The notes beneath the pieces were generated by a model. It saw nothing but the letters and a program-made list of their open reading frames with translations. It was not told the origin of the DNA and searched no databases. 64,000 nucleotides of DNA. Origin: Gymnorhina tibicen (lineage: Eukaryota > Chordata > Aves > Passeriformes > Artamidae). The position numbers were made by a program, and so were the translations under genes. Within the stretch, counting starts at the first letter, position 1, and the number at the start of each line of letters is the position of its first letter. Where the stretch lies: NCBI GenBank assembly GCA_013399875.1, contig VXAZ01002267.1, forward strand, positions 2,039,053-2,103,052, read 5' to 3'. Of this stretch, positions 12,331-23,786 are shown piece by piece.

Positions 12331-14308
12331 GTAGGAGTCCTTTTGTCACTTGTCCCTTTGTGTCTGTGGTGCCTGTTTGTGTAACAGCACATCCCACCTT
12401 GCTGGCTGGGCCTGGGGCTTTGGTAAAGAGATGATGACCAGACTTCAGATCCATCAGGCCAAGTTATAACACCGATTTTGGCAAGGCATGAAAACCCTTA
12501 GGAACTTGAGTCAGAGCCTTGCCAGATCCTCAGAGAGACCAAAAACTCAATAGCCTTGTGAAAAACTCTTGTGGAAAGCAGGAGGTTTAGTACTTTCATG
12601 CCAGGGTCCACAGTGCCATACTGGTGTCCCATAGGTAGGAACCTCAGTGTAAAAACAGGTAATGATTACCTGGTACATACCAGGCTTTCTCCTGGCCACG
12701 TGGGTTCCATCCTGTTCTAAAATACTGGCCTGGGAAGCTGCTCGAAGCCAAAACTGGCTGTCTGAATTTTGCCATTGACACCTAGATGCCTCTAGTGTGT
12801 AGACACCCAATTCCTAGCTACGTGCTCTGAAGATCTGCCAGTCAGCTCTTGGATGACCTAAATTTATGAGATGCCAGTCTTCTCCCCATTAAGCAGATAG
12901 GTTTGCAGGAGCAGGAGCCAATGTTCTTCATCTCAAGCCAGTGTGAGTGTGTAAAATTTATATGGAAAGAGCCATTCCTTGGCTAATGAGTAGCAGCCAC
13001 TGCTGAGGGTAAAGGGCAGCACTAACGAGCCATAGTTAGGAAGAAGCAAGTGTGATTAATTAGTCAGTGGTGTGGCCAACTGCTCATTGAACTGTCACTG
13101 ATTCTTCACCATGGATAACTCCAGCTGCTGTGGCTGGGAGAAGGTGGAGGGTGAGTCTGGAGCAAGTGAAACTCTCCAGAGCAGGATGCTGCAGTTGCTG
13201 TGTCACAGCGAGCTCCAACCATTTGTTAACCATGCTGGAACAATGCCAGGGCTTGGAGGCCAACCCTGTCTCTCCTTTGCCAGAGAGTTTTATAGGGACT
13301 TGAATCAAACACAGATGGCTGGAGCTTTTCCTTGTGAAGCTCTGGTGCAATTGGCAATACCATCAACCTTCAGTGGAGGATGAGCTCGAGCCGTGGACAG
13401 TGCTGATCAAAGCAGCACTGCAAGTGTCTGAATCCTCCTTGTGTTCAATGCTGCCTAATCAGGGCTGTCCTGGGGAGTTTACATTGGCTGTGAGTTGCTG
13501 TGCACAGGCTCTGATCCTCCCTAAGGGGTAAAAAGCAGTCTTGTGGTGATCATCTTCTCAGTCCATTAAAGAAAAAAGAGAACTTGATCTCTTTATTAAG
13601 AAGAGGATCATAAAGCCAACAGAAGTCCCCAGTAAAATTGCTCATCTGGAGTTTGGTGCATAGTTATGCTTGAGGGGAAGACAACCTGCAGAGTCCTTTC
13701 CAGCTTACACCATTCTGGGATTGTGGGGCATTAGAGATTGCAGAGGCTCTGAGCAGTCCTGGCCCTTCTGTCTTGATCATTCAGCAGTGGAACAAGGCAG
13801 GTCCTGGGTGGATCCGGGGACAGGGCATGGAGCAAGGCAGACATAAACCTGTGCTGAGCAAATCATGGGCCAGAGGAGGTGGGGAAAGGGTCTGGCTTGG
13901 CAGTGGGACCAGCATCAGTTTCTCCATTCATCTCCGTCCTGTGTCTCCTGGTGTCTCTCTGCAGCCTGCCCCTTGTTTCAGTTCCTCAGGCATGAAACGG
14001 GACTGATCAGATCTCTGTGGACTCTGCAGAGGTTCTTTAGGAGATTCCTCATTTCAGCAGCTGGGAGGCTTTTCCCAAAGTGGGGGTTAAGGTGAGAACC
14101 TATGAAGAGACACCAGACAACTTTTGAAAAAACATGTTGTATCTCAGGGAAAGGAGATGGGCAGTGTTAAAGTGGGAGAAAAAAGCCGAGGACAAAAGAA
14201 CTTAATTTTTAGGGCAAACTTCCCTTCTTGTTCCTCCAAACTCACTTACACATTCTGCCCTCCATAGTCCACAAATAAAACCATTTTCCCTGTGTTTCTT
14301 TCCCCCAG
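12331..14308 (+). other. SFMBT2: SFMBT2 last intron of 1,978 bp
   Basis: The intron runs from GTAGGA to a pyrimidine-rich acceptor TTTCCCCCAG (14299-14308). I recognise no repeat, RNA gene or alternative exon. Confidence 0.8.
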
Positions 14309-14449
14309 GACATCGATGGCCAGGCCCTCCTGTTGCTGACACTGCCCACAGTGCAGGAGTGCATGGAGCTGAAGCTGGGTCCAGCCATCAAACTGTGCCA
14401 CCAGATCGAGCGAGTAAAAGTTGCTTTCTATGCACAATACGCCAACTGA
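14309..14449 (+). CDS. SFMBT2: SFMBT2 terminal coding exon (SAM domain, second half, and stop)
   Basis: The exon encodes [20 protein letters not shown], then [18 protein letters not shown], and ends AFYAQYAN followed by TGA at 14447-14449. This is the second half of the SAM domain and the authentic C-terminus. The ending VAFYAQYAN is the SFMBT2 form as I remember it; SFMBT1, as I recall, ends with FAFYEQFAN. The six exons together give 325 residues, well short of the roughly 890 of full-length SFMBT2. Confidence 0.96.
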
Positions 14450-17400
14450 CTGCACTTCTCTGTTCCTTCCTGTCCTCCTCCTCGTTCTCTGTCTTTTTTA
14501 ACATTTCAGCTTGTTCAAGGGGTTTTCTTCCCCCATATCCTTTTTTCTTTTCTGAGAACAAGTGGAATTGGAAGCACTGGGAATTAATCCATAGCGGGGA
14601 AGAAAAACAAACACAAAAGGAAATGAGCAACAAATGGAACTAATTTTTCTGTACTTGTAAAGCACATGGAAAGACTGCTGGCTTCTCTCCTCGTGAGCCT
14701 CTCCAGCCCATTGCCCAGTGGTGCAAGGCCAGCACGGATCAGGTGGTTTGTCACCAAACCAAACCAGACCTACCAGTGGCAGACACATTCCCAAGGAGAA
14801 GGGTCAGATGTTCCCAGATGGTGATAGTTTGTCTAGGACAATTTCTGGACATGAACATTCATTTTAGACAGCTCTGATACTCTTCTTTCATATTGAAATG
14901 TAAGTGATCATTTGTAGCATTACCTGGGGTTTAACTGCAAATTTGATCTTGGTGATCAATGGGCTTTTTTTTTTTCTTTTCTCGCACCTCTCTGGTTTTA
15001 CAAAAGGAAAAAATGTTACACCAGGCTACACTGGTTATTCCTGATTGAGTTATGAAGGGGGACTCAATCCATGGTCTCTATAGTATCAGACAAAGTTGCA
15101 GTGAGCTAACAGGGGTGACACAGGACCTGGTGGGGGCAGCAGCACATCCTGAGCCACACTGGCTCTGCACAATCAGCTGAATTTCTCTGTGATGGGATCT
15201 GTACAGTGCTCCATTCTTGTGCAGAAACATGAAGGCTTTCATAGCCAAAGTCTCAACTCTTAAATCCAGCCTGACTCTGAGCCATATGGTGGCAGCAGAC
15301 TGGGATCAGGGTCTCCTGCTGACCCCTGTGCTCAGAAGAACCTGCTGACCAACACCAACTGTTGCATTCTCCTTCATCAGTTTCTTTCTTAAATTCTTTG
15401 GAGGAGAGGGGGAACCTTCAGAAATAGATACTCTGGAATATGTCCAAATCTTGCCAAGAGAGTGTGTTAGGCAAGAAGCATTGACTTTGTTTGCCATGCA
15501 TCACTTGGGAATTCCTAGCTGGTCTTTCAGTGAATTTCCTGATTTGCCACTGAGGAATGGGATGGGTGCAACTGCTGCGTGCTGGACCAGATCCTGAGAC
15601 TTCATCAGAAATTTTCTTACATGGGACTGGATCTGTTCTCAGCTGCTGCTTTGTACTGAAGATCTTGTTTGAGTTTTAATCAGTTCAAGGGAGTATTAGT
15701 TGCCTCTGCATCAAATGGTGGGGTTTTGTTCTTCAGAAATCCAGGAGCAGAGTTCTGTAGTGGGGCAGATGTTAAAAAACTGGGTTTTAGACTGAATTTC
15801 CTACTGACAGTGAAATGTGTCAGTGCAACTGGTTTGAGAACTACTGTGGATCCCTCTCAGGGTCCCCTAAAAGTGTTGCTCCTTGTTTCGCCGCTGAAGA
15901 CAGAAGGATGGCGCCCAGCAAAGTGAGAGCACAGCTGAGAAACTCAGCACGGCTGCTTCTCCCAGCTTCTCCTCACTGCAGCCCAGTCCTGGTGTAGCAG
16001 CTGTCAGCAGGAGACAGCTCCTGGGAGGATTCTGTCAGGAGAACTGGCACGTGAGGACATTCCAAGGAAGGGAAGCAGAAAAGCTGTTCGCTACACAGTG
16101 TCCCAGCACCGATCCTTTACTCGTCACATCCAGCTTCTCTTGCTGCTCTGATGTTCTTGGAGTTTCTGGCCTCTGGGATTTGTCAGAGACATTTAATGCC
16201 TTCTGGGACACACTGCAAAAATGTCATTTTTTGTCTCCATCAGCCTTGTAACTGTAGATATTCCTATGGCAGCTAATTCCTCATGGAGGCACAATCGGGG
16301 AGCAGACACACGCAGACTCTGAGAGCAACCAGCTCTAGTGCTGGCCAAGCAGGGAATGGGTGAAGCATAGAGCTGAGAACATGGGAATCTTTACTGATTG
16401 TTCAGGGAAGTTAAATCATATTGAAAACTCGAACTATTAAACAACAAAAAAAAGAGTTTTAATTTTATCTTGCGCCGGCTCTTTTATTTCCGCAGGTTTC
16501 TCTCTCCTCACCATTTGTCTTTCACTTTACTGTTCTTCGGTGTTGCCTCATTTATCACTCTCTGTCCTTTCAAAGAAGTTGATAAGTAAATCTTTATGCT
16601 AAGATTACCTTAGGTGGTAAACGCTTTACTATTTCTGTTTAGTCTGCAGATTGGGAAGAGATACGGGATTGGGGTACTGTTGTCTGTTGCATTGATTGCT
16701 TTCCAGAAAAGCTGGAGCTGAACTTCTTGCGTGATTTCTTACACAAGTGGAGAATGGTAGGTGTGTGGTTTAACTGGACAATATGCTCGGATTGAGCAGA
16801 GATCAGAAGGAACTAATTACTCTTGCCTGGACTTCATTTAAATTCTGGAACATCAGTAAAGCTTTGGAGTAACGCACTTCAAAGGAGATGATGGAAATCC
16901 TATCTTGCTAGGGTAAAATACCACTTTACTTTGCAATGTAGAAGTATAAACCACTGTAAGTTTGAGGGTTTTTTTGGTCCAGACCTGATTGATTCCAAGT
17001 TAAAATTCAGAGCTGCTGCAGCTTCACAGATACACGAATGACAGTGGTGAAGCCACATCTTCTCCCCTCCCTGTCCTGAATTTGGCACCCAGGCCTGAAG
17101 TTTGTTGTGTTATCAGCCAGGGGCTGGGGAGCATACTGACAGAGACCACTTTGCTCCCACAGGAAGACTGTGCAGGTGTTACTGGACTCTATTCAGGCAT
17201 AGGACCAAAGATGGGCATTTTGGAACAAAAATAGGGGGCTGAGGAGTGTGTGGTGCCTGCCCATCTTCATCTGCACTGGCTTCTTTGGAGCTTGCACTCA
17301 TCAGGCTGAACAGATCCATGGGCAGGTCCCTGCTCCCTTCACAACCTTTACCAAGACAGAATCAGCCAATTCCCACTTCGCAGGCCCAAAGCATCCATCT

Positions 17401-18869
17401 CTGAAATTGGATTAAATCATTAACTTAAGGAATGTCCATGATTCCCTGGCTGGTTGTCCTGCCTTCCTCCTGCCATCGTGGATGCTCTTCAAGAAAAGTG
17501 ATCTTTGGCTTCAGGGCTTTTCTTCCTTTTTCAGTTCACAAACACAGCTCCCATCCAGACTCTCATTTTTTAACTCGGTGCCAGGATAACTGAGCCCTGG
17601 CTTTTCCTACCTCTCAGAGGCATGAAGGCCTCTCAGCTCTGAGAGGGATTTCAGGGTCTCCAGCTCTTTTGTGTTACCTATATTCCATAACCCTTGATAG
17701 TTTGGTCCTGCAGGGTGCAGAAACCTCCTAAAAATGCTGTGTGCCCTCAGGAAACACCAAAATCTGAGCACACCCTGTCCTTAGTGAAGTATCCAGTAGG
17801 TGCATGTCCTAGCTGAGATGGCCTGACCCACACTGCCAGAGGTATTTGGGTGCTTGCTGGGATGTACAAAGCTTCTCAGTGGGACACCTAAACTCCTTTA
17901 TTTCACTCTGGGCAAACAGCTAATTTGCCTTAAACTGGAAAGTCACCATTCCTTGGCTTTAATCTTCAGCCTTTTGCGGTCCCAGTCTTGTGGTGTGGGG
18001 CAAACACCATCTCAGCCCTCTGAAGGCAAGCCAGGCAATGTTGGGCTGCCATAATCAGCATTCAGTCACTTTAAAGCCTGCCTTGGTCTTTTCAGGACAC
18101 AGAATGGAATTTGGCAGAGCTGGTGTGCCACCTCAGTGTTTCAGAAGCTCCATACAATCAGGGCGCTTCAGATACTTTCTGCTTTCCTGGTGCAGTGCAT
18201 CTGGAAAATTATGAACTCAGAGTGTTCCTCTCATTTCCAAATTCAAGTGCCAAAAGAGAAGAACATGCTGTGACTGAGCTCCATTAAAACCAGCTCTACT
18301 GCACGTGGATAAATACAGTCCCAAGGGCTCCATTTTGGTGCTAAGATACATCACGCTCTATTTTCCATTGCTTGGGATTGCAAAGCTGATTCCTTACTCC
18401 AGGAAATATCTTCTGTAATCTGCAACATCTTGAACATTAGGATTTTTTTTTTCTTGTGAGTGTACTCTTTTTAACTTGGATGCACTCAACAAATACCCCT
18501 TCACCCACAATCCTGTGAGTTTTGGGGATGTTTTCTATAGTATATTTATGTAAAAATTCATTCAAAATGCGGATGCATGTATATTTTCTCCTCAAATAAT
18601 ATTCTTCATCGCATCAGCTGACCCAGAACTAAGGGAATCTGTTACTCAGGATTTGATCCAGAAATAACTGAGGTTAGTGTTAGGGCCCTCACAGATCTGT
18701 GGGCTGTGGGACCAAGTCTTCACCAATCTCTCTCACTTAGAAGTGAAAAAGTCTGCAGTCAATTAACAGAAAACTTAAATGCCTCCTTCTCCTAGCAGGC
18801 AGAAATGCAGCTGCAATCTGCCAGGCTTCACAAGAAAGGGCTCGTGTCCTTAGGTGCTCATGAACTCCC

Positions 18870-18875
18870 AATAAA
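18870..18875 (+). terminator. Possible internal poly(A) signal AATAAA
   Basis: A canonical AATAAA lies within the putative 3' UTR, and could support a shorter mRNA isoform. No use can be judged from sequence alone. Confidence 0.25.
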
Positions 18876-20211
18876 GGAGCAGAAGCCTTTAATGGTCTCA
18901 TTTATTCTTCGGTACAATACTCCGGCAAGAAGTGTAAATGGTGTTAATGGCTGCATACAGAATATGAGCCAGTCATCAAAGATGAGAATTTTATAGCCCA
19001 GCAGTGCTTTAAATGTCAGCTGTCCTGCAGGAGAAGAGTGGTTTTGCAGTGATTTGGTGCCGTGCACGGGAATTCTCTCACAGAAAACACGTGAACTGCA
19101 CAAACCTGGGTCATAGTTACAAATACTCAAGGCCTTTCTTTTTTTTAGTCTATTGTGTCCATTTTTGCAATGAAAAAGGTAAGTCTTTATGCCTGTCAGG
19201 GATGTGGGAGAGGGGAGAGAGGGCTTCAGGAAGGAGAGAGCCTGGAGTTCTGGGCTTTGAGGTGTCTTTGTGGAGAGGGGCCTCTCACAACAGAAGCACA
19301 GCTGGGGTCTTTGAGCATCATTCCTGAAAGCCTTTTTTTTTCCACAGCAGAGTTGGTTTTTGAGTCCCAGCAGGGGCCAGGTGAGAGGAGGGAAAGAAGC
19401 TGGCAATAGACTCAGTTCTGCAATGCTGAAAGGTTCTAATTTTGTTTTCCCAGTGGAGATACAGAAATTTGGCTCAAATGTCTCTAGGCTCCTTGGCTGG
19501 ATAGAAGGGAAAATCAGTCTTTCTTTCTTGTACCTAATTCCTGTGTGTCTTCTGGGGTTTGGGGGCTGAAGACTCTCCTCTTGCACCTTCCAGACCTCCA
19601 TAGGAAATACCAGGCTAAAACTAGAGCTCTCTCCCACAGGAGAAGGTGACATTGCCCTGAGTTCAGGTTGTGGATCTGTGTTCTGATGTGACAGGATGAA
19701 AATGCTCATTCCCAGGGCACCCCACCTGCTTCTTGTTGCTCCAGCCTCACTGGAGATCATGGGCATATAAATGTCCATAATTTATACATTGTAAATGTGT
19801 ACATTCCATTTCCCAATCCCCGTTCTGCCAGACCTGGTCAGGATGTGCCAACACAAGCAGTTATTCCACCAGCCTTCACTTCCTGCTTGCTGGAAAACAC
19901 TCACCCGGGGAATGGTACCATGACACTTTCACATGCACAGGCAGGGGTGTCCTGTGTGGTCCAAGAGAGGTGAAAGTCTCAAATGCAGCCTTGGAGGGGA
20001 GTTGAGTATTCTCATGTGCCTTGTGTAGGACGAGGCAAGCACTTAAACCTTCCTGTCTCTCATGGAACAGCAGGAATTGGCTCCACAACCAGCAGTTACG
20101 CTCCATCCATGGTGGTGCACGTTTGAAAACTTTGAATTGTTTTGCATTCCAGTTTGTACTGAAGGTTTTGACTCAAAAGTTTTGTGTACATAATCCCTTT
20201 GGTGTGTTGAT

Positions 20212-20280
20212 ATGTATGTATATATATGTGTATATATATATGTGCGTGTATATGTATGTATATATATATACATATAAATA
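20212..20280. repeat. TA/TG dinucleotide tract in distal 3' UTR
   Basis: Alternating TATG, TATA and TGTG runs fill about 65 bases, ending just before the AATAAA at 20277. Such alternating pyrimidine-purine DNA is unstable in length and can form RNA hairpins. Confidence 0.85.
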
Positions 20281-20282
20281 AA
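20277..20282 (+). terminator. SFMBT2: Poly(A) signal AATAAA, first of two distal signals
   Basis: A canonical hexamer immediately follows the TA/TG tract at the far end of the SFMBT2 3' UTR. It could give the shorter of two long isoforms. Confidence 0.45.
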
Positions 20283-20468
20283 ACAATGCTGGTGTTTTTA
20301 CTTTTTAAAGTTCCCAGGGCGAAGGGCATGTTGTCAGTTTGCTGTAAGATTCTATTCTGTATATATGTTTTCATGTAAATAAGTGAAAATCTATATTCAG
20401 AGTTATATTTTAATTTTTATTCAGACTGAAATCCCTTTTTACTTGAAACAGTTGTAAGCCACGTTGTT

Positions 20469-20474
20469 AATAAA
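20469..20474 (+). terminator. SFMBT2: Poly(A) signal AATAAA, probable main SFMBT2 end
   Basis: A canonical hexamer in the context TTAATAAAGTAAC is followed within 30-45 bases by a T/G-rich stretch (GGTTTTTGTTGCTTG, 20501-20515), as expected for a cleavage and polyadenylation site. Sequence after this point changes character and soon carries repeats. Confidence 0.6.
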
Positions 20475-20490
20475 GTAACAATAAGTCATA

Positions 20491-23084
20491 CATCTCTCCA
20501 GGTTTTTGTTGCTTGACAGGGCTGTGTTTTGATGTATCTGTGTGTCCAAGCTGCCTGGATCAGTTTTGCCTTCACTGAGCCCCCAGACTTCCAGAGGTAC
20601 AACACGGCCTCCCTGATGCCCTTCATAGATGCCAAGCTGGATAGTTTGGGTTTATGTGCCTGGAAGTTCTTCCCAGAAGCAGGACAGGAAGGTGGTGAGC
20701 GGTGAGGAGACACAACAGCATCCAAGGAGCTTTTAGGAAAGTGAAGGGAGGAGGGTGAAAGACAGGAATGAAAATAATTCAGTGAGCAACAGGCAAAGGA
20801 GAGTGTAGTGACAGAGGAGTTGATGGTGGCAGGACAAGAGTTACAGCAGGGCCACAGCGCATGGAGTAGGGAGACGTAAAATAAAACTTCCCCAGGTGCA
20901 CAGCAGCCATTGAACACAGGGGAAGCCATCCTGCAGTGCGGAAAAAGCTGTTTGTGGATTCCAAAGGGTGGGCTTCAGACATAGCTGCTTTGCCAGACAA
21001 AACCTTGTGTGTGTTACGTGTCTCGTGTGATGTTTTCCCTGCAGTTACAGGCTGTGTTGAGCTTAAATTCCAGCTTTGCAAGTCCTGTCACCTTTCACAC
21101 CTTTTGATGGCATCCTGAATCTTGCTCTGAAGGTCTCTGTGAGTTGGACTAGCTTGGCTACCAAGCATTTGCCACTGGTCTCATCACCCATCCCCTCTAC
21201 CCCAGGGAAAGCAGGGTGGTGCACACCCTGACAGCATCCACTGATGTGTGCATGGGAGAAAGAGAGCACAGAGTCCCCAGAATTGGCTAACAGGTGTTTG
21301 GATGACTCTTGTTTTTGTTTTTGCTCCATCAAGCCTATTTAGATGCCTCTTGTGCATACAGCAAAAGGGGGCAAACAAAATTTCTCCCTCCGTGTTCCAC
21401 CGTTTCTCCGATTTCATCAACGCTGGCTATTTTCTATCAGGCACAAACACAACCATGGGCAAGCAAGTGGGGTTAGGGTGACTTAAAGAATCAAGCCACT
21501 GAAAAGATTGTTTTTTGACGATGTTAAAAGTCTTGGGATGATAATCCTGTGGCCCGACTCCTTATGACACCGTACTAAAGCCCAGGCTTTGGGAGGGACA
21601 GAAGTGCAGGTAGTCAGTGAAGTGACCTGTCCAGACAGCCCCGAGAATAAAGCATCAGACCAGTGGGTGCTGCTGGGTGTTGACAAACGCCCTGCTGGAC
21701 CACAGAAGAGCTCACTGAAAGGTGAAGTAGAGAACGGGAAGGATTTATCAAAGGAAATAATTCTGGGGTGAATCTGATGGCAGCATAAAACTAAAAGAGC
21801 AAAAGCTTGAATGGTTTGTTATATTCTTCAGAATCCAGAGGTGAAAATAAATCCATGTGTCTCTCTGTAGCTTATTGCATAGTCATTTTAAAGTAATGCA
21901 AAGGTCAGACATTAGTTTTTAAATTTCTGCCCCAGCTGAGGCAAGACATGCATGCAATTTTTGGACAATGTGGTGTGAAGTGATTTTAGTAAAATGCTAG
22001 CAAGACACTGCAGTGGAGTTCCTCGAAATTAATGGCCAACACATGAAATATGGTTGCCATATATAATTTCCTGAGGGGAAAAACACCTACCAGCCAGTCT
22101 TGCTTGTGATACCATAGGCCAAGATTTTGAAGACACCTCCATTTTTAGAGTTTTTCATGTGCAATTAATTTGTGAAAGACTTCCAGATACTTGATCTGAT
22201 TTGTTGACACGATCAAGCAGTTGTGTAAGTGGAAGTATGAACACCAACATGTGGTCAACCATCCCATTAAAAAAACCCTACAAAACTAAAGTTATATTTT
22301 CAAGACTCAGAGGAAACACCATCTTTCTTTCCTGCATACAGAATGAACAAAACAGGCAGGTAGTTGTATTTCACTCCCAAGGTTTCTAGACAGACTTTCA
22401 AGGCAAATAATTACTGTTTTTAATAACCATGTTGTTGCTGTTACTGCTGCTGTTGATAGCAGTTATATTGCTTTTTTAATTTCGAGATTCATGCCTTTCT
22501 GTGAAATTTAATGATTCTCCAAGTCCCTCTACTCCTACAATATTTACTTAAGACTGATACACCTCTTGCTGTAGTGTCTGTACTCAATTACTGTAAGTTG
22601 ATTTTATAACTACATCTCAGCCGAAGTTGTAATTATGCTGTCTTCTCTAATAAGTCATAAAATCTTAAAACCAGAGAAAAAATAGTGCTGCAGGACACCT
22701 TGAGGTGTCAGGCTGACCGTTTCTCCTCTGCAAGGCAGGACCAATTAGACAAATCTTACTCCTATTTGGCATTTGTTTAACCTGACCTTCAGAGGGGTGT
22801 CAAAATGAGACCTCCAGCAACAAGCCTTTCCCCAGCACTTCCACAGCATGTTAAAAAAAAAAAAAAAAAAGTGATGGCATTTGGATGATGAAGTGTAATA
22901 TTCCCAGGCAAAACCATGGAGCTGATGTTGCCATGGAATGGCCGTTTCATTTTGGAAAGCTCAGTCAGACTGGTGATTAATGTAGCAATTAATAAAAGTA
23001 AAAGCAGAAAATTCATGGTTAAGATGGATTAGATTTCAAGGAAGCAACTGTGGTTAGCATTTCCATCCTGAGATGGGGAGGCAG
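20491..23084. other. Non-coding stretch downstream of SFMBT2
   Basis: I recognise no exon or RNA gene here. An A-run of about 18 bases is at 22853-22870. Sequence is otherwise unique-looking and AT-rich towards 22.4-22.7 kb. Confidence 0.55.
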
Positions 23085-23306
23085 AGCTCATGATGGAGGT
23101 GACAGCCCAGGAAGGGAACGGAGCTGGGGAAGGGTCTGGAGCCCCAGGAGTGGCTGAGGGAGCTGGGAAAGGGGCTCAGCCTGGAGAAAAGGAGGCTCAG
23201 GGGGGCCCTTGTGGCTCTGCACAACTCCCTGACAGGAGGGGGCAGCCGGGGGGGTCAGGCTCTGCTCGCAGGGAACGGACAGGAGGAGAGGGAGCGGCCT
23301 CAGGCT
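23085..23306 (+). mobile_element. CR1 LINE fragment
   Basis: GGAGTGGCTGAGGGAGCTGG and the following CAGCCTGGAGAAAAGGAGG are characteristic of the CR1 region just 5' of the 3' terminal part. Similarity continues to GAGCGGCCTCAGGCT and stops abruptly where the purine array begins at 23307. The 3' end expected of CR1 is not found on the far side of the array. Confidence 0.8.
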
Positions 23307-23786
23307 GGGAGGGAAGGAAGGAAGGAAGGAAGGAGGGAAGGAAGGAGGGAAGGAAGGAGGGAAGGAAGGAGGGAAGGAAGGAGGGAAGGAAGGAGGGAAG
23401 GAAGGAGGGAAGGAAGGAGGGAAGGAAGGAGGGAAGGAAGGAGGGAAGGAAGGAGGGAAGGAAGGAGGGAAGGAAGGAGGGAAGGAAGGAGGGAAGGAAG
23501 GAGGGAAGGAAGGAGGGAAGGAAGGAGGGAAGGAAGGAGGGAAGGAAGGAGGGAAGGAAGGAGGGAAGGAAGGAGGGAAGGAAGGAGGGAAGGAAGGAGG
23601 GAAGGAAGGAGGGAAGGAAGGAGGGAAGGAAGGAGGGAAGGAAGGAGGGAAGGAAGGAGGGAAGGAAGGAGGGAAGGAAGGAGGGAAGGAAGGAGGGAAG
23701 GAAGGAGGGAAGGAAGGAGGGAAGGAAGGAGGGAAGGAAGGAGGGAAGGAAGGAAGGAAGGAAGGAAAGGAAGGAAGGAAGGAAAA
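23307..23786. repeat. 480-nt pure-purine array of a 12-bp unit (GAAGGAAGGAGG)n
   Basis: Every base on the + strand from 23307 to 23786 is A or G. The core (about 23328-23752, some 35 copies) is a perfect 12-bp period of GAAGGAAGGAGG; six consecutive 60-base blocks are identical. Both edges are plain tetranucleotide (GGAA)n. The 12-mer is therefore three tetranucleotide units with one A-to-G change, secondarily amplified. The period is a multiple of three with no stop codon, so long low-complexity open frames appear on both strands; these are not genes. True array length in the animal may differ from the assembly. Confidence 0.97.

Larger units (their letters stand above)
14450..20490 (+). other. 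SFMBT2: Putative SFMBT2 3' untranslated region (about 6 kb)
   Basis: After the stop codon there is no further gene until a cluster of polyadenylation signals near 20.3-20.5 kb. The AT-rich last 700 bases have the look of a vertebrate 3' UTR end. I recall mammalian SFMBT2 mRNAs also having a multi-kilobase 3' UTR. The region holds no recognisable CR1 or LTR copy, unlike the DNA after 23 kb, which fits retained function. Reverse-strand open frames here, the longest 306 codons at 18858-19778, resemble nothing known. A shorter UTR with an earlier poly(A) site, for example the AATAAA at 18870, cannot be excluded. Confidence 0.6.

Noticed and set aside
1126..14449. Assignment to SFMBT1
   Set aside because: The C-terminus VAFYAQYAN and the acidic linker match what I recall of SFMBT2, and the gene-poor downstream region does not fit the gene-dense SFMBT1 neighbourhood.
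18858..19778. 306-codon frame on the minus strand
   Set aside because: It is antisense to the putative SFMBT2 3' UTR and has no recognisable domain, signal peptide or splice structure. The most likely explanation is a chance open frame.
23307..23786. CRISPR-like array
   Set aside because: Units are contiguous with no spacers, low in complexity and in a vertebrate genome; it is a microsatellite-derived array.
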